64,000 bases of DNA, taken from contig CBDDAJ010000020.1 of the NCBI GenBank assembly GCA_965224845.1, positions 1 through 64,000 on the forward strand, given 5' to 3'. The DNA is from Wocania_A sp965224845 (GTDB taxonomy: Bacteria > Bacteroidota > Bacteroidia > Flavobacteriales > Flavobacteriaceae). Positions 60,988 through 64,000 of the stretch are shown in pieces. How positions within the stretch are numbered: position 1 is the first letter of the stretch; every line of letters begins with the position of its first letter. A program made the translations under genes and the position numbers. The notes under the pieces were generated by a model. The model had not been told where the DNA came from. It worked only from the letters and a program-made list of their open reading frames with translations, and ran no database searches.

Positions 60988-62850
60988 TTAGGCTTTCTCT
61001 TCTTCAATTAGATCTAATTCTACTTTCAGGTTTTCAATAATAAATTCTTGTCGTGTTGGTGTATTTTTCCCCATATAAAACGCTAACAACTCTTCAATAG
61101 ACATGTTATCATCAAGCATCACAGGGTCTAAACGAATATCGTCCCCAATAAAATGTTTAAATTCGTCAGGAGATATCTCACCCAACCCTTTAAATCGGGT
61201 AATTTCTGGCTTTGGCTTTAATTTCTCAATGGCATTAAGGCGTTCTTCTTCAGAATAGCAATAAATGGTTTCCTTTTTATTTCTTACTCTAAATAGTGGT
61301 GTTTGTAAAATATATAAATGCCCTTCTTTTATCACTTCAGGAAAAAACTGTAAAAAAAATGTAATTAGCAACAAGCGTATATGCATACCATCTACATCGG
61401 CATCGGTAGCTATTACCACATTGTTATACCTTAAATCTTCTAAAGATTCTTCAATATTCAAGGCCGCTTGCAATAAATTAAATTCTTCGTTTTCGTAAAC
61501 AATTTTCTTTGTTAAACCATAGCAGTTTAAAGGCTTACCTTTTAAGCTAAATACCGCCTGAGTATTTACATCTCTTGACTTTGTAATGCTTCCTGATGCC
61601 GAATCTCCCTCTGTAATAAAAAGGGTAGTTTCCAGGTTTCTTTCATTTTTAGTATCTCCAAAATGTACACGACAATCCCGCAATTTTTTATTGTGCAAAC
61701 TTGCTTTTTTTGCTCGGTCCTTAGCCAGCTTTCTAATACCGGATAACTCTTTTCGTTCGCGTTCGGCTTGTAAAATTTTACGCTGAATTTTTTCGGCTGT
61801 ATCTGCATTTTTATGTAAGTAGTTATCAAGATTAGTTTTTACAAAATCGTTAATATAAGTCCTTACCGTTGGGTAATCGCCTCCCATATCAGTAGACCCT
61901 AGTTTAGTTTTAGTCTGACTTTCAAAAACAGGTTCCATCACTTTTATGGCAATGGCACTTACAATAGATTTTCTAACATCTGAGGCATCATAATTTTTTC
62001 CATAATACTCGCGAATGGTTTTAACTATCGCTTCTCTAAATGCATTAAGATGCGTACCCCCTTGGGTGGTGTTCTGTCCGTTTACAAAACTATTATACTC
62101 TTCGCTATATTGTGTTTTACTATGTGTTAGAGCAACCTCAATGTCATTGCCCCGCAAATGGATGATAGGGTATAACAAATCGGTCTCAGCAATCTTTTCA
62201 GCCAGTAAATCTTTTAAACCATTTTCGCTAAAATATTTTTCGCCATTAAAAACTATGGTTAAGCCTGGGTTCAGGTACACATAATTTTTAAGCATTTTTA
62301 CTACATACTCACTACGATACTTATAATTTTTAAAAATAGTTTCATCCGGTATAAATGATACTTTTGTTCCTTTTCTTCGGGTCGTATCATCGAGTGTTTC
62401 CTTATCGGTAAGCTCCCCTTTTTCAAACTCGGCCGAAGCTGATTTTCCATCTCTGTTAGATTCGACTCTAAAATAGTTTGAAAGCGCATTTACTGCTTTG
62501 GTTCCTACGCCATTCAATCCAACCGATTTCTTAAAAGCTTTAGAATCGTACTTTCCACCGGTATTCATTTTAGAAACGACATCTACAACTTTTCCTAAAG
62601 GAATCCCTCGACCATAATCTCTAACAATAACTTTATTACCCTGAATAGAAATTTCAATGGTTTTTCCGGCACCCATAACAAACTCGTCAATTGAGTTGTC
62701 TAAAACCTCTTTGAGTAAGATATATATCCCATCATCTGGCGAAGATCCATCACCTAGCTTACCAATATACATCCCGGGACGCATGCGAATATGCTCTTTC
62801 CAGTCTAATGAACGTATATTATCTTCGGTATAATTGGATTGTAAAGCCAT
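60988..62850 (-). CDS. parE: DNA topoisomerase IV subunit B
   Basis: 620 residues from the ATG at 62850. GHKL ATPase: KEVLDNSIDEFVMGAGK, VRDYGRGIPLG, GGKYDSKAFKKSVGLNGVGTKAVNALS; TOPRIM: LFITEGDSASGSITKSRD, ATDADVDGMHIRLLLITFF; C-terminal TRFKGLGEISPDEFKHFIG. Missing the GyrB-specific insert, as usual for ParE. An upstream TTG (62862) is open but the ATG gives the normal N terminus. Operon with parC six bases downstream; the leader has an imperfect TAAATTTTG box. Confidence 0.94.
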   Translation of the reverse strand: MALQSNYTEDNIRSLDWKEHIRMRPGMYIGKLGDGSSPDDGIYILLKEVLDNSIDEFVMGAGKTIEISIQGNKVIVRDYGRGIPLGKVVDVVSKMNTGGKYDSKAFKKSVGLNGVGTKAVNALSNYFRVESNRDGKSASAEFEKGELTDKETLDDTTRRKGTKVSFIPDETIFKNYKYRSEYVVKMLKNYVYLNPGLTIVFNGEKYFSENGLKDLLAEKIAETDLLYPIIHLRGNDIEVALTHSKTQYSEEYNSFVNGQNTTQGGTHLNAFREAIVKTIREYYGKNYDASDVRKSIVSAIAIKVMEPVFESQTKTKLGSTDMGGDYPTVRTYINDFVKTNLDNYLHKNADTAEKIQRKILQAERERKELSGIRKLAKDRAKKASLHNKKLRDCRVHFGDTKNERNLETTLFITEGDSASGSITKSRDVNTQAVFSLKGKPLNCYGLTKKIVYENEEFNLLQAALNIEESLEDLRYNNVVIATDADVDGMHIRLLLITFFLQFFPEVIKEGHLYILQTPLFRVRNKKETIYCYSEEERLNAIEKLKPKPEITRFKGLGEISPDEFKHFIGDDIRLDPVMLDDNMSIEELLAFYMGKNTPTRQEFIIENLKVELDLIEEEKA

Positions 62851-62969
62851 GAATTTGAGCAAAATTTAATGATAGGACGCTAATATAACACAACGTTATA
62901 AAAAATAAAACAGCCTTTACACAAAGTAATTAACAATATAAAATTGTTTTTGTTGAGAACATCAAATCT

Positions 62970-63872
62970 CTATTGATTCTCTTTTTTTAAAGACACTAAA
63001 AATATACCTATAATTACTACCAATGCCCCAATTAATTGTAAAGTTGTCAAAAATTCATCTAAGAAAACAGAAGCTAATAAGATTGTTGATATTGGTCCAA
63101 CACCAGCCACAATCGCAAAGTTTGACGAATTAATCATTTTAATTGACAAGGATACTAAATACGATGGAATTACTGTTGCAAAAACGGCTATTAAAAAGCC
63201 TAAAACATAAACCTCAAAATCCTGCCCTAAAATACTAGACTCAGCAGAAAAACTAAAATGCACAAAAACACAAAAACAAGAAACCAACATGGCATAAGAC
63301 GTAAACTTAACAACTCCGAATTTAGGAATTAACCACCCGCTACCAACTAAATAAGACGCATAAGTAATAGCGCTTAGCAAAATAAAGAATGCGCCTAAAT
63401 ACGTGTTAGTTCCAGATATGGCAACCTCATCCCAAAAGGCCATAATAATCCCTAAGTAGGTTAAAAAAATCGCTCCTACCTGCAATTTATTGATCTTTTT
63501 CTTTAAAAACACTTTATTGAGAATAAGCACAATAGTTGGGTACAGAAAGAGAATAATACGCTCTAAACTTGCTTTTATATAGGTAAGCCCTACAAAATCA
63601 AAATAACTCGCCAAATAATACCCTACAAATCCAAAAAAGAAAACCCATAAAAAATCATGCTTAGAGACTTTTGCCAAAGGATTCTTTTTTCTGGACGAAA
63701 GTGCAATGATTAAATAAAAAGGAAATGAAAATAACATTCTTAGCAATAACATACTAATAGCATCTACACTATAATTATATGCTATTTTTACCATAACAGC
63801 CTTCGAAGAAAATAAAACAATTCCTAAAACCCCTAATAAAATTCCGTAAACAAAAGTTTTGGTAACATTCAT
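62970..63872 (-). CDS. DMT/EamA-family transporter
   Basis: 300 residues, ten membrane segments in two EamA repeats: YGILLGVLGIVLFSSKAVMVKIAY, LLLRMLFSFPFYLIIALSSRKKN, FLWVFFFGFVGYYLASYFDFVGLTYIKASLERIILFLYPTIVLIL; second half AFFILLSAITYASYLVGSG, ...NFAIVAGVGPISTILLASVFLDEFLTTLQLIGALVVIIGIFLV. Exports or takes up small metabolites; substrate not readable. Leftward, about 120 bases before parE's start side, separately expressed. Confidence 0.88.
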   Translation of the reverse strand: MNVTKTFVYGILLGVLGIVLFSSKAVMVKIAYNYSVDAISMLLLRMLFSFPFYLIIALSSRKKNPLAKVSKHDFLWVFFFGFVGYYLASYFDFVGLTYIKASLERIILFLYPTIVLILNKVFLKKKINKLQVGAIFLTYLGIIMAFWDEVAISGTNTYLGAFFILLSAITYASYLVGSGWLIPKFGVVKFTSYAMLVSCFCVFVHFSFSAESSILGQDFEVYVLGFLIAVFATVIPSYLVSLSIKMINSSNFAIVAGVGPISTILLASVFLDEFLTTLQLIGALVVIIGIFLVSLKKENQ

Positions 63873-63951
63873 AGAACGAATATAGACCAGTCTATTCTAG
63901 TTATATTTCGAAATGATTAATAATTACGATGTTCAAGTAAAACAGAAAAGA

Positions 63952-64000
63952 TTAAATAGACTCTGCTTTTTCTTTTAAGAATTGGCTTCTTGTTTTTAAA
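63952..64000 (-). CDS. Possible C-terminal end of a CDS cut by the right edge
   Basis: The minus strand reads ...KTRSQFLKEKAESI then TAA (63952-63954). Fifteen charged codons fit a helical C terminus but are too few to identify. It could equally be chance open sequence. Confidence 0.3.
   Translation of the reverse strand, partial: LKTRSQFLKEKAESI

Overview
The window is a chromosomal segment from a member of Bacteroidota, most likely a marine-type Flavobacteriaceae. The DNA is AT-rich. Several promoters have the Bacteroidota form (TAnnTTTG -7 box, TTG about 20 bases upstream). Secreted proteins end in type IX secretion (T9SS) sorting domains. Lipoproteins, DUF3857, CvfB-like, DUF2853 and menaquinone genes are typical of the group. 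I found no tRNA, rRNA, CRISPR array, prophage or intact insertion sequence. Most of the window looks like ordinary core chromosome.

Layout, left to right. 1-4.4 kb: the end of a CvfB-like gene, a DUF2853 gene, and a menaquinone operon (hotdog thioesterase, isochorismate synthase, menD). 4.4-7.7 kb: a DUF1080 lipoprotein and a large sugar-dehydrogenase/cytochrome c gene broken by two frameshifts. 7.9-16.9 kb: accessory enzymes (alpha/beta hydrolase, GH18 lipoprotein, acetyltransferase, Asp/Glu racemase, serine hydrolase, AraC regulator, membrane acyltransferase, LOV-like PAS protein). The racemase gene lies between two 105-bp direct repeats that each carry a terminator. 17-25.5 kb: a mostly leftward block (PNPOx-like, nitronate monooxygenase-like, rRNA methyltransferase, phosphoesterase, fabV, lpdA, S41 peptidase). 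25.6-40.4 kb: smpB, secreted peptidase, DinB proteins, pcm, then a rightward housekeeping run (Gfo/Idh oxidoreductase, 3-hydroxyacyl-CoA dehydrogenase, DUF1015, YggS, an exonuclease/GIY-YIG fusion, DUF3857, a voltage-gated-type ion channel, miaA, GNAT).

40.4-47.9 kb is a self-contained regulatory and export unit. A histidine kinase and an NtrC-type activator are transcribed leftward. An adaptor, ABC ATPase and FtsX-type permease operon is transcribed rightward. Between them are a near-consensus sigma-54 promoter, two identical-half-site 16-bp palindromes suited to the activator, and a 21-codon hydrophobic ORF. 48-57.8 kb is a leftward five-gene cell-surface cluster: a beta-barrel-like protein, a small T9SS protein, a fibre-like protein, a 1,817-residue leucine-rich-repeat T9SS protein and a translationally coupled lipoprotein. 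58.3-62.9 kb holds parE-parC, followed by a DMT transporter and the edge of another gene.

The most distinctive observations are the sigma-54 export unit, the surface cluster, an apparent AUU start codon on the exonuclease/GIY-YIG gene, the repeat-flanked racemase cassette, and a group of genes whose promoter -7 box abuts the ATG, implying leaderless mRNAs. All functional assignments are from sequence reading alone; no database search was run.
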